NCBI GenBank assembly: GCA_031976395.1
Contig: DALYLJ010000104.1
Location: forward strand, 1-10,997
Direction: 5' to 3'
Length of the DNA: 10,997 nucleotides
Origin: UBA11164 sp002420085
Lineage (GTDB): Bacteria; Pseudomonadota; Gammaproteobacteria; Xanthomonadales; Xanthomonadaceae
Shown here: positions 1 through 8,850 of the stretch, in pieces
How the letters are laid out: every line of letters starts with the position of its first letter
Position numbering within the stretch: position 1 is the stretch's first letter
The notes under the pieces: model-generated
Databases searched by the model: none
The model's input: the letters and a program-made list of their open reading frames with translations, nothing else
Told to the model about the DNA's origin: nothing
Translations under genes and position numbers: made by a program

Positions 1-4
1 TGAT

Positions 5-45
5 CTTGAGGCTTGAGGCTTGAGGCTTGAGCCTGAGCCTGAGCC
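5..45. repeat. Short tandem repeat (7-bp then 6-bp units)
   Basis: Three perfect copies of the heptamer CTTGAGG (5-25) are followed by CTTGAG, then two copies of the hexamer CCTGAG (32-43) and a trailing CC. The array may begin left of the window edge. It lies in the gene-free stretch downstream of dnaJ. The unit shift from 7 to 6 bases suggests slippage followed by drift. No function can be read from it. Confidence 0.85.
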
Positions 46-49
46 AGAT

Positions 50-68
50 ATTGAGGCACAGCCTCAAT
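50..68. other. Perfect hairpin next to the tandem repeat
   Basis: ATTGAGGC and GCCTCAAT form an 8-bp perfect stem around the loop ACA. The arm contains TTGAGGC, the same word as the adjacent tandem array, so the palindrome may have arisen from an inverted copy of that unit. No T-run follows on either strand, so it is not a standard intrinsic terminator. It could act as a 3'-end structure for transcripts from either side. Confidence 0.5.
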
Positions 69-202
69 CACACCAAATCGGCCACCCAAGACCCAACCAG
101 CCCAGACCCCCACAAAGCGCACCCGACACATCGACCCGAACCACCGCCCGGAAAGCGAATCCCAAGCCAGGCGACAGCGATCTCACCACGGCGAAATCAC
201 CC

Positions 203-248
203 ACACACGATTTCACGAAGTGGCCGATCGCGGAACGCGATCGTGTGT
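203..248 (-). terminator. Hairpin region downstream of dnaJ, possible transcript end
   Basis: Two nested inverted repeats lie 28 to 73 bases after the dnaJ stop. The outer pair is ACACACGAT (203-211) with ATCGTGTGT (240-248). The inner pair is CGATCGCG (225-232) with CGCGATCG (236-243) around the loop GAA. They share bases and would compete. There is no U-tract, so this is a candidate for ending or protecting the dnaJ mRNA rather than a canonical terminator. The rest of 1-275 holds no gene I can support. Confidence 0.4.
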
Positions 249-275
249 CACCGTCACCGAGCGCGGTGAGCCGGC

Positions 276-1397
276 TCAGGAAGTCACCCGCTCCCAGAAT
301 GCCTTGACCCCGTCAAGGAAGGTGCTGGTCTTCGGCGAGTGCCGGCGGCCATGCTCGCCCTCGAAGGTCTCCTCGAATTCGTTGAGTATCCGCCGCTGCT
401 CGGCCGTCAGATTGACCGGGGTTTCAACCACGATCCGGCACAGCAGATCGCCCGAGGACCGGCTGCGCACGGATTTCACACCCTTGCCGCGCAGACGGAA
501 CAGCTTGCCGGTCTGGGTCTCGGGGGGAACCTTGATTTCGACTTCGCCATCGAGCGTGGGTACGGCGATGCTGGCGCCGAGCGCGACCTGCGAGAAACGC
601 ACCGGCACCTCGCAATAGAGATCGTCCCGCTCGCGTCGGAAGATCGGATGCTCACGGGTGCGGATTTCGACGAACAGATCACCCGAGGGAGCACCCGACG
701 GGCCGGCTTCGCCCTCGCCTGCCAGACGCACGCGATCGCCGTCATCGACACCGGCCGGGATGTTGACCTCCAACTCCTTCTCGTCCTCGATCCGGCCATG
801 CCCGTGGCAGGGCTTGCATGGGTTGGCGATGCGCTTGCCGGTGCCGTTGCAGTGCGGACAGCCTTGCTGGATCGAGAAGATGCCCTGCTGGATGCGGACC
901 CTGCCCTGGCCACGACAGGTCGGGCAGGTATCGATCCTGCCGTCTTCCGAACCACTGCCCTTGCACGACGCGCAGGTGGTCAGAGTCGGCACCCGGATCC
1001 GGCGGGTCACGCCGAAAACGGCTTCTTCGAGATCGAGTTCCATGACATAGCGCAGGTCCGCGCCCTTGCGCGGACCACGGCTGCGATTGCCGCCGAAGAT
1101 GTCGCCGAAGATGTCGCCGAAGATATCACCGACATCGGAAAACCCGCCGGGTCCGCCGGCACCCGGCATCCCGGTCTCGAATGCGGCATGGCCATGCTGA
1201 TCGTACAGCCGGCGCTTGCTGGCATCGGACAGGACTTCGTAGGCTTGCTTGGCCTCCTTGAACGCCTCTTCGGCCTTGCTGTCGCCGGGATTGCGGTCGG
1301 GATGCAGCTTCATCGCCAACCGACGATAGGCGGTCTTCAACTCGGCCTCGGTCGCCGTCCGGGTCACACCCAGCACTTCGTAGTAGTCGCGTTTCAT
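276..1397 (-). CDS. dnaJ: Chaperone protein DnaJ (Hsp40)
   Basis: Cytosolic Hsp40 co-chaperone of 373 residues, the usual length for bacterial DnaJ. It delivers unfolded clients to DnaK and stimulates DnaK ATPase activity. The J domain opens with DYYEVLGV and carries HPD at residues 32-34. A Gly/Phe linker with three DIFG units lies near 91-102. Four zinc-binding CxxCxGxG repeats start at C142, C158, C180 and C194. The C-terminal substrate-binding domains follow. It is the last gene of the heat-shock cluster, 185 bases after dnaK. The start gives the family-typical MKRDYYEVLGV, although the bases just upstream (ACTCCCGGCAA) hold no Shine-Dalgarno sequence, so translation initiation may be weak or depend on upstream structure. 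Confidence 0.98.
   Translation of the reverse strand: MKRDYYEVLGVTRTATEAELKTAYRRLAMKLHPDRNPGDSKAEEAFKEAKQAYEVLSDASKRRLYDQHGHAAFETGMPGAGGPGGFSDVGDIFGDIFGDIFGGNRSRGPRKGADLRYVMELDLEEAVFGVTRRIRVPTLTTCASCKGSGSEDGRIDTCPTCRGQGRVRIQQGIFSIQQGCPHCNGTGKRIANPCKPCHGHGRIEDEKELEVNIPAGVDDGDRVRLAGEGEAGPSGAPSGDLFVEIRTREHPIFRRERDDLYCEVPVRFSQVALGASIAVPTLDGEVEIKVPPETQTGKLFRLRGKGVKSVRSRSSGDLLCRIVVETPVNLTAEQRRILNEFEETFEGEHGRRHSPKTSTFLDGVKAFWERVTS
1092..1127 (-). repeat. 12-bp tandem repeat coding DIFG units in dnaJ
   Basis: GCCGAAGATGTC occurs twice and a third copy differs by one base. On the coding strand it encodes the repeated Asp-Ile-Phe-Gly of the Gly/Phe linker. E. coli DnaJ has similar degenerate repeats here, so this is normal for the family, though prone to copy-number change. 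Confidence 0.8.
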
Positions 1398-1401
1398 TTG
1401 C

Positions 1402-1434
1402 CGGGAGTCAGGGGTCGGGAGTCAGGGGTCGGGA
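1402..1434. repeat. 14-bp tandem repeat between dnaK and dnaJ
   Basis: CGGGAGTCAGGGGT is repeated twice exactly (1402-1415 and 1416-1429) and followed by a partial unit CGGGA. A degenerate further copy may lie at 1451-1468. The array begins only five bases upstream of the dnaJ start codon, where a ribosome binding site would normally be. G-rich intergenic repeats of this style are common in Xanthomonadaceae as far as I recall. Confidence 0.8.
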
Positions 1435-1520
1435 ATTGCCAGCGGGGGTTCGGGAATCGTCAGGGGCTCGGCCGTGGTGGTACTCAAGCCCTGACCAGCC
1501 ACCTTCGATCGCTCGGGACA

Positions 1521-1572
1521 CGGCAGCGGGCAATCGGAAACCGATCCTGACGATTGCCGATACCCGCTGCCG
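1521..1572 (-). other. Long hairpin in the dnaK-dnaJ spacer
   Basis: CGGCAGCGGG (1521-1530) pairs with CCCGCTGCCG (1563-1572), a perfect 10-bp outer stem. An inner stem CAATCG (1531-1536) with CGATTG (1551-1556) extends it with a one-sided bulge. It starts 11 bases after the dnaK stop. No U-run follows, so it more likely protects or processes the mRNA, or partly attenuates transcription into dnaJ, than fully terminates it. Confidence 0.6.
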
Positions 1573-1582
1573 ATGCCCGGCC

Positions 1583-3517
<1,935 letters not shown>

Positions 3518-3524
3518 TGCTGGT

Positions 3525-3535
3525 CTCCCGAAGAG
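3525..3535 (-). promoter_or_regulatory. Small hairpin overlapping the dnaK ribosome binding site
   Basis: On the mRNA strand CUCU-UCG-GGAG can fold with GGAG, part of the dnaK Shine-Dalgarno, paired in a 4-bp stem with one G-U pair. Such weak pairing around a heat-shock gene's RBS is the kind of element that can act as a thermosensor. The stem is short enough to be chance, so this is a weak suggestion. Confidence 0.2.
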
Positions 3536-3572
3536 TCGAAATGTGGGCGCGGGTGCGCCGCTGCTGGGGTCT

Positions 3573-3600
3573 ATTTGAGGGCGCGTCCGGGCAGTTCAAG
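3573..3600 (-). promoter_or_regulatory. Sigma32-like heat-shock promoter of dnaK
   Basis: On the minus strand CTTGAAC (3600-3594) is followed after 13 bases by CCTCAAAT (3580-3573). The E. coli sigma32 consensus is CTTGAAA, an 11-16 base spacer, then CCCCATNT, so the match is 6 of 7 at -35 and about 5 of 7 informative positions at -10. It lies in the 99-base grpE-dnaK gap, about 56 bases before the dnaK ATG. It would let dnaK and dnaJ be induced apart from hrcA-grpE. Confidence 0.6.
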
Positions 3601-3616
3601 CCCCGGCCCGTCGGTA

Positions 3617-4153
3617 TCACTGGGCGGCGTTCGAGACCACCACCAGCGCCGGTCGCAACAGCCGCTGATTCAGGCTGTAGCCCTTCTGGTAGACCCGCAC
3701 GACGGTGCCGTCGGGCTTCTCCGGATCAACCACGGTGGTCATTGCCTGGTGGTGTTCGGGGTCGAAGCGCTCACCCTCGGGCGCGATGACTTCGAGCCCG
3801 TTGTCGGAGGCGACCTTGGACAGTTGCCGCAGGGTCAGTTCCATGCCTTCGCGCAGTTTGTCGGCATCGACCGCCTCGACCGCGAGTCCAGCCTCCAGGC
3901 TGTCGAGCACTGGCAGCAGATCGGCCAGCAGGCGTTCGTTCGCGAAGCGCCGCGCCTGCTCCAGATCGCGTGCCATTCGACGACGCTGGTTTTCGAGATC
4001 GGCGCGCTCGCGCAAGCTGGACTCGCGCAGGGCTTCGAGCGCTTCGCGGGCGGCCGCGAGTTCGGCGCCCAACTGTTCGAGCGTGGGCATGGCGCCACTG
4101 TCCTGGCTGGCATCGCCGGTCGCCGGCGACGGATTGGCCTGTTCGGAGTGCAT
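3617..4153 (-). CDS. grpE: Nucleotide exchange factor GrpE
   Basis: GrpE dimers release ADP from DnaK and so reset the chaperone cycle in the cytosol. The protein is 178 residues, slightly shorter than E. coli GrpE (197). A low-complexity acidic N-terminus is followed by a long Ala/Glu/Arg-rich coiled coil (ELAAAREALEALRE onward), the conserved LLPVLDSLEAGL and the C-terminal beta-wing signature with VYQKGYSLNQRLLRPA. I chose the ATG at 4153 because AGGGA sits six bases upstream. An upstream in-frame ATG at 4222 would add 23 atypical residues and run through the hairpin in the hrcA-grpE spacer. It lies 83 bases after hrcA and 99 bases before dnaK. Confidence 0.96.
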   Translation of the reverse strand: MHSEQANPSPATGDASQDSGAMPTLEQLGAELAAAREALEALRESSLRERADLENQRRRMARDLEQARRFANERLLADLLPVLDSLEAGLAVEAVDADKLREGMELTLRQLSKVASDNGLEVIAPEGERFDPEHHQAMTTVVDPEKPDGTVVRVYQKGYSLNQRLLRPALVVVSNAAQ

Positions 4154-4185
4154 TGGATATCCCTGCTGATGGTGCGAACACGAAA

Positions 4186-4213
4186 CGGTGGACCGGCGGA
4201 GCACTGTCCACCG
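4186..4213 (-). other. Hairpin in the hrcA-grpE spacer
   Basis: CGGTGGAC (4186-4193) and GTCCACCG (4206-4213) form a perfect 8-bp stem around a 12-base loop. In the transcript direction the stem is followed only by UUUCGUG, too short a U-run for a strong terminator. It may mark an mRNA processing or partial termination point between the hrcA and grpE messages. Confidence 0.45.
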
Positions 4214-4236
4214 GTACGACACCGCAGTCGTGGCTG

Positions 4237-5289
4237 TTATTGGGTCGGGGAATCGGGATTCAAGGCCGCACCGAGCAGTTCGGCCGTGGCCTGAACGATC
4301 GGAATCACCCGATCGTAATTCATCCGGGTCGGACCGATCACCCCGAGCACGCCAAGCAAGCGGCCATCGCCACCCCGGTAGGGCGCGGTGACTACGGTGC
4401 AGTCGCCGAGCGGTGCCAGGCCGGTTTCCTCGCCGATGAACACCCGCACACCCTGAGCACGGATGGTCCGCTCCAGCAATTGCAGAATCTCGCGCTTGCG
4501 GGAAAAGGCATCGAACAACTCACGCAGTCGATCGAGGTCGGCCAGATCCTGGACACCCAGCAGGCGCGACTGACCCGCCACCAGCATGTCCTCGCGCCCC
4601 GGATCGAGCGCCTGCTCGGCCAGTTCGACGGTTGCGGTCATCGCCTGTTCCATGGCGTAGCGGCAATCGCGCAACTCGGCCAGCAGCAGGCGACGGATTT
4701 CGGCCAGCGAACGTCCGGCATACTGCTGGTTGAGGTAGTTCGCGGTCCGTTCCAACTCGGCGGAAGTGTAGGGTCGACGGGTCTGGATGATCCGGTTCTG
4801 CACCTCATGATCGGTGAACACCAGGATCACCAGCACCCGGCTACCGTCCAACGGCACGAAATCGATATGCCGGAATGCGAACTGCTCGCGTCGCGGCACC
4901 GTCACGACGCCGACGAATCGGCTCATCGCCGACAAGGTCTCCGAGACATTGCCCAGCAGCGTCTGGGTACCCGAGCCGACCGCCAGTTCGGCGCGCAGAC
5001 GCGCCCGCTCGGCCTCGCCGAGCGGCTTGACCTGGAGCAGACTGTCGACGAACACACGATAGCCCTGGGGGGTCGGGATGCGGCCAGCCGAGGTGTGCGG
5101 TGCTGCGACCAGCCCCATGTCTTCCAGATCGGCCATGATGTTGCGGATGGTGGCCGGACTGACGTCCAGACCCGACATCCTGGCCAACGAGCGCGAACCG
5201 ACCGGCTGACCCTCTCGGACATATTCCGAGATCAGGGTCCGTAGAAGCTGTCGGGCGCGTGGGTCGAGCGGGTCGGGTGCGGGCATCAT
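4237..5289 (-). CDS. hrcA: Heat-inducible transcription repressor HrcA
   Basis: Repressor of class I heat-shock genes, 350 residues, typical for the family. The N-terminal winged helix shows RQLLRTLISEYVREGQPVGS, then SPATIRNIMADLEDMGL and SAGRIPTPQGYRVFVDSLL, the hallmark HrcA DNA-binding segment. A GAF-like central and C-terminal domain follows, ending NPDSPTQ. The start at 5289 (ATGATG) is backed by AAGGA six bases upstream. A longer in-frame extension up to 5685 is only antisense to recN. HrcA binds the CIRCE palindrome, but none is visible upstream of hrcA, grpE or dnaK here. By analogy with other proteobacteria its target may be groESL elsewhere in the genome. Confidence 0.97.
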   Translation of the reverse strand: MMPAPDPLDPRARQLLRTLISEYVREGQPVGSRSLARMSGLDVSPATIRNIMADLEDMGLVAAPHTSAGRIPTPQGYRVFVDSLLQVKPLGEAERARLRAELAVGSGTQTLLGNVSETLSAMSRFVGVVTVPRREQFAFRHIDFVPLDGSRVLVILVFTDHEVQNRIIQTRRPYTSAELERTANYLNQQYAGRSLAEIRRLLLAELRDCRYAMEQAMTATVELAEQALDPGREDMLVAGQSRLLGVQDLADLDRLRELFDAFSRKREILQLLERTIRAQGVRVFIGEETGLAPLGDCTVVTAPYRGGDGRLLGVLGVIGPTRMNYDRVIPIVQATAELLGAALNPDSPTQ

Positions 5290-5311
5290 CGTATATCCTT
5301 CTCCGACCCTA

Positions 5312-5340
5312 TAGATAAAGCCACCGAGCGCGGCTGACAA
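5312..5340 (-). promoter_or_regulatory. Sigma70-like promoter candidate for hrcA
   Basis: On the minus strand TTGTCA (5340-5335) is followed after exactly 17 bases by TATCTA (5317-5312), inside the AT-rich TTTATCTATAGG. The -35 box matches 5 of 6 consensus bases and the -10 box about 3 of 6. It lies 23 bases before the hrcA ATG in the 73-base divergent gap shared with recN. No CIRCE or LexA box (CTGT-N8-ACAG) is seen in this gap. Confidence 0.45.
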
Positions 5341-5362
5341 GTGGCAAGGATTCGTTGCGTTC

Positions 5363-7030
5363 ATGCTGACCCGACTCCATATCCGTGATTTTGCCGTCGT
5401 CGGCGAAGCCGACGTGGCGTTCGGCCCTGGACTGACCGTGGTTTCCGGGGAAACCGGCGCCGGAAAATCCCTGCTGATCGATGCCCTGGGTCTGCTGTCG
5501 GGCAGCCGGGCCGACAGCGGCATGGTTCGCCACGGCGCCGATCGCGCCGAACTGAGCGCCGAGTTCGAACTCGCCGACGCCCCCGAGGCACTGAACTGGC
5601 TGCGCGAAAATGAATACGATGACGACAACCATGCCGTGATCCGACGGGTTCTGCGTGCCGACGGCGGCTCGCGGGCCTGGATCAACGGCAGCCCTGCCAG
5701 CGCCAGCCAGTTGGCCGAACTGGCCGAGCGGGTGCTGGAAATCCATGGCCAGCACGAGCATCAGGCGCTGATGCGCCGCGAGCACCAACTCGACCTGCTG
5801 GATGCGTTCGGCGGCCACCAGGCGCACTGTGCCGAGGTCACCCGGCTGGCTCGCGAATGGTCGCGAGTCGGACAGGAACTGGCCAGACTCGACGTCGGCC
5901 AGGATCCGGCCGAACGACTCGACTATCTGCGCCACCAACTCGACGAATTGCAGGCCGAGGCACTGGATGCCGAGTCACTCGACCGTCTGCTGGCCGAACA
6001 CCGGCGCGCCGGCAATGCCGCCGGACTGCGCCAGGGCTGCGAGGTGGTGCTGGCCCGGATCAATGCCGACAACGACTTCGGTCTGGCGCGGTCGCTGGCC
6101 GAAGCACGCCACCGCCTGGCCGGCCTGATCGCACACGAACCACGCCTGGAAGAAGCCCAGACCCTGCTGGAATCTGCCGGCATCCAGATCGATGAAGCCG
6201 CCAGCTTGCTGGAGCGCTTGCTCGACGACTTCGAGATCGACCCCGGTCGGCTCGATGCCCTGGAAGCGCATCTGGCCCGCCTGCACGATCTCGCCCGAAA
6301 GCACCGGGTGCCACTGGATGGATTGGCCGAACGCCGCGACCGTCTGCGGGACGAGGTCGCCTCACTGAGCGATGTCGGCCAGCACACACGGCGGCTGATC
6401 GAACAGCGCGAAGCCCTGGCCGCGCAGTGGCAGGTCGCAGCGCAGGCATTGAGTACGGCTCGACAGGCGGCCGCCGCCCGACTCACCGATGCGACCACGG
6501 CCATCCTCGCCGAATTGGGCATGGCGGCGAGCGTGTTCGTGGCCGAGTTGCACCTGGACGCCGATGCCCTGCCCTCGCCGTCCGGACGTGAGCGGGTCGA
6601 ATTCCTGATCTCGGCCAATCTCGGTCAGCCGCCGCGACCATTGCGCAAGGTCGCCTCGGGCGGTGAACTGTCACGGATCGGCCTGGCCATCGAAGTCGCC
6701 GCGCTCGGGCTCGATGCCGTGCCGACCATGATCTTCGACGAGGTCGATTCCGGCATCGGCGGTGCCGTCGCCGAAGTGGTCGGTCGCAAGCTGCGGGCAC
6801 TGGCTGCCAGCCGACAGGTGCTGTGCGTGACCCACCTGCCCCAGGTCGCGGCCCAGGGCCATGCCCATCTTCAGGTCAGCAAATCGATCGCCAATGCCGG
6901 CAGCCGCAGCGCGGTGCGCATGCTTTCCGACGACGAACGGGTGGCCGAACTGGCACGCATGCTCGACGGACTGGAGATCGGCAGCGAATCGATCGAACTG
7001 GCCCGACGCATGCTGGCCAACGCCGGCTGA
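5363..7030 (+). CDS. recN: DNA repair protein RecN (SMC-like ATPase)
   Basis: RecN is an SMC-type ATPase that acts with RecA in repair of double-strand breaks. This one has 555 residues, the normal full length. It starts MLTRLHIRDFAVV, as RecN proteins do, with Walker A GETGAGKS at 29-36. A long coiled-coil middle holds the hinge-like region. The ABC signature SGGELSR is near 431, Walker B MIFDEVDSGIGG near 455, and the H-loop follows as CVTHLPQ. The start ATG has only a distant AAGGA (12 bases) upstream, and no in-frame alternative exists. It diverges from hrcA. Its last 61 codons are part of a direct repeat copied at 9422-9632; the copy here is the one joined to the complete gene. Confidence 0.98.
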   Translation: MLTRLHIRDFAVVGEADVAFGPGLTVVSGETGAGKSLLIDALGLLSGSRADSGMVRHGADRAELSAEFELADAPEALNWLRENEYDDDNHAVIRRVLRADGGSRAWINGSPASASQLAELAERVLEIHGQHEHQALMRREHQLDLLDAFGGHQAHCAEVTRLAREWSRVGQELARLDVGQDPAERLDYLRHQLDELQAEALDAESLDRLLAEHRRAGNAAGLRQGCEVVLARINADNDFGLARSLAEARHRLAGLIAHEPRLEEAQTLLESAGIQIDEAASLLERLLDDFEIDPGRLDALEAHLARLHDLARKHRVPLDGLAERRDRLRDEVASLSDVGQHTRRLIEQREALAAQWQVAAQALSTARQAAAARLTDATTAILAELGMAASVFVAELHLDADALPSPSGRERVEFLISANLGQPPRPLRKVASGGELSRIGLAIEVAALGLDAVPTMIFDEVDSGIGGAVAEVVGRKLRALAASRQVLCVTHLPQVAAQGHAHLQVSKSIANAGSRSAVRMLSDDERVAELARMLDGLEIGSESIELARRMLANAG

Positions 7031-7054
7031 TCGATCGCAACGGTGTCGGCCTTG
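6844..7054 (+). repeat. 211-bp direct repeat, copy 1 (recN 3' end)
   Basis: This segment covers the end of recN from about codon 495 to the stop, plus 24 downstream bases. It matches 9422-9632 without gaps and with two substitutions: C6891 against G9469, and T7044 against G9622. Sequence outside both ends does not match. The repeats flank the restriction-modification cargo. Whether they arose by site-specific integration, homologous recombination or a copying error cannot be told from the sequence. Confidence 0.97.
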
Positions 7055-7105
7055 CGCCCCGTTGCAGGCCGCGCGACTGGCCCGTACCGCATCCCCGCAA
7101 CTGTC

Positions 7106-7267
7106 TCAGACCCCGCGCTCCCCGGAGTCACCTTGTTGATTCGATGAAAGCACCAAGCTTGCCCAGGAGTCAGTGACGGCCAGGCGCTCGGCCCGGAACT
7201 GTGCTGCGGAGGTTGCGGCATCTTCAGCCAGTTCGGCCGTGGTCCATCGAGGCGGTGCGCGGGTCAT
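7106..7267 (-). pseudogene. Truncated restriction endonuclease start (possibly XamI type)
   Basis: The ATG overlaps the methyltransferase stop as ATGA, the arrangement of coupled genes in one operon. The 53-residue product begins MTRAPPRWTTAELAED and continues with AAQFRAERLAVTDSWASL, a soluble helical start. From memory this resembles the N-terminus of XamI-type restriction endonucleases, which have PPRWT near the start and partner N6-adenine methyltransferases. I cannot verify it. After about residue 38 the sequence turns to Ser/Gly-rich text and stops at 7106, far short of a complete nuclease, so a breakpoint near 7150 is likely. The alternative is a genuine small protein. If the reading is right, the nuclease is inactive and the methyltransferase is an orphan. 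Confidence 0.5.
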
Positions 7268-8850
7268 GCGCGTAGTGTGTCCAGGCTTGGGATGCGCAGG
7301 CGTTCGATCTCCTTGGGCTCGAACTTGGTCAAGCCACCGGCATACGTTCTGCCGCTTCCCGTATGGATGTTCTGATTGAGCCAGGCCACCAGGCTGGCTA
7401 TCACTCCTTCGGCCAGTGGCTGGCGGGGATAGAGGCCGTGCGCGACGTTGATGTGTCGCGCATCGCATGTGTTGAGCGTGAACTGGGGCGGCCGGCGGGC
7501 CATGTAAGTACACAGGATCGGGGCCGGAGCTTTGAGGCCCACGGACCACCAGGCTTTGCGGTGCTGCGCGATATAGCTCTGATCCGCGCCCTGGATCTTT
7601 GCCCAGGACAGGAAGGCGTTGATGGAGCGTCGCTCTTCATTGGAAAAGTCGTCCAATTCGACCGGCAGATCGATGACACGGCGTAGAACCTCGGCCGAAT
7701 GTAAATGCGCACCGGCCTGTATCAAGTCCTTGGCTTTTGTGACGGCTGGCAGCTTGACGCGATCGGGCAGTCCGTTCGCATGCTCACCCGCGATCCAGAT
7801 GTCGTTTGCCCCTGTGACTTGGCCGCGATGCACACGAAACAATTCACCAAGTTCGATATCGCCAAGCGCGGCCGGCACGGATGGCCGAACGATGACCGAC
7901 CAGCGCGGCGCAGCATGCAGCCGTTCACGCGGGATGTCGGCTCCCCGGGTCAAGCCGTTGAGGCGTTGCAACTCGCCAACAGCACGCACGCGAACCGGCT
8001 CAGTCGTTTCCCCGACGCGGAAGCAGGTGATCGCCGCCGTTGTCGCCGTACCGGGGAAGGCTTCGACGGTTGGCTCAAGCACATCCAGGGCGATCCCGCC
8101 CAACTCGTCGAGCAACAGTCGGCGCAGCGCCGAGCCGTAGTTGACATCCATCCACTCGGCCGAGGTGATGAATGCGCCCACATCGCCTGCTTTGGCGAGC
8201 AGGCGTGTTTGCAGGAAGAAGTGCAGATGGAGGCCGGCCAGCGCACTTGCCTTGATGCCGAAACTGGAGAAGTTCGAGGCGTACCAAGCTTTCCAGTCCT
8301 CGGCGATATCGTGATGTCGCACGTAGGGCGGATTGCCGATGAAGGCTGTCATGCCGGCACAGCGTGGCAGCTTGATTTCCCGATAGTCCTTAACCAGCAC
8401 GGTCGTCCGATCGGTCCAGCCACGAACACGGAGGTTCGCACGGAGCATCAGTGCAGCCAAGGGGTCCAGTTCCACGGCCACGAGTTGCGCATCAGGGAAG
8501 GCAAGACCCGCAGCCAGGATGAAGCGGCCCGACCCCGCCCCAGGATCGACAATGCGGGCGGGCGTGCCTTGGTTGGCCAGCCAGTTCATCATCAAGCGGA
8601 CGATCGGCGCAGGCGTGTAGACAGCGCCGGACGCACGGCGCTTGGCCGCCGATCGAATCGACGAGAAGGCGTCACCGAGCGGGTCGGCACCGCCCGAGAT
8701 CGCCTTGCGGCTCGCTTCGATGTCCTGAGACCTGAGCGTTGCGGGTGGCGTGGTCTTTACGAGCTTGCGCTCAGCCGCAGACAGGCTGCATCCTCCTCCG
8801 ATGAGCGCAAGACACAGGGCTACCAGCCCTTGTTCGGTCTGCACGTTCAT
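7264..8850 (-). CDS. Type II N6-adenine DNA methyltransferase
   Basis: Predicted S-adenosylmethionine-dependent enzyme that methylates adenine in a DNA recognition site, normally protecting it from a partner restriction enzyme. The protein has 528 residues. In order it shows motif X GAVYTP (75-80), the SAM-binding motif I DPGAGSGRF (102-110), an acidic motif II residue E127, and the catalytic motif IV NPPY (173-176). The second half, with VHRGQVTGANDIWI, resembles target-recognition regions of Eco57I, PstI or XamI-type methyltransferases. The chosen start has only a weak GAGA upstream but overlaps the stop of the preceding ORF as ATGA. A longer in-frame start at 8967 would add atypical residues. 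Its stop overlaps the start of the truncated endonuclease. The key motifs are intact, so it is probably active. The recognition site cannot be read from sequence. Confidence 0.9.
   Translation of the reverse strand: MNVQTEQGLVALCLALIGGGCSLSAAERKLVKTTPPATLRSQDIEASRKAISGGADPLGDAFSSIRSAAKRRASGAVYTPAPIVRLMMNWLANQGTPARIVDPGAGSGRFILAAGLAFPDAQLVAVELDPLAALMLRANLRVRGWTDRTTVLVKDYREIKLPRCAGMTAFIGNPPYVRHHDIAEDWKAWYASNFSSFGIKASALAGLHLHFFLQTRLLAKAGDVGAFITSAEWMDVNYGSALRRLLLDELGGIALDVLEPTVEAFPGTATTAAITCFRVGETTEPVRVRAVGELQRLNGLTRGADIPRERLHAAPRWSVIVRPSVPAALGDIELGELFRVHRGQVTGANDIWIAGEHANGLPDRVKLPAVTKAKDLIQAGAHLHSAEVLRRVIDLPVELDDFSNEERRSINAFLSWAKIQGADQSYIAQHRKAWWSVGLKAPAPILCTYMARRPPQFTLNTCDARHINVAHGLYPRQPLAEGVIASLVAWLNQNIHTGSGRTYAGGLTKFEPKEIERLRIPSLDTLRA

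Noticed and set aside
339..1550. A 403-codon plus-strand open frame over dnaJ.
   Set aside because: It mirrors dnaJ, whose J domain and zinc motifs are unambiguous.
5290..5362. CIRCE operator or LexA box between hrcA and recN.
   Set aside because: Neither TTAGCACTC/GAGTGCTAA nor CTGT-N8-ACAG is present.
5290..5685. N-terminal extension of hrcA to an ATG at 5685.
   Set aside because: The extension is antisense to recN, and the HrcA-typical start at 5289 has a good ribosome binding site.
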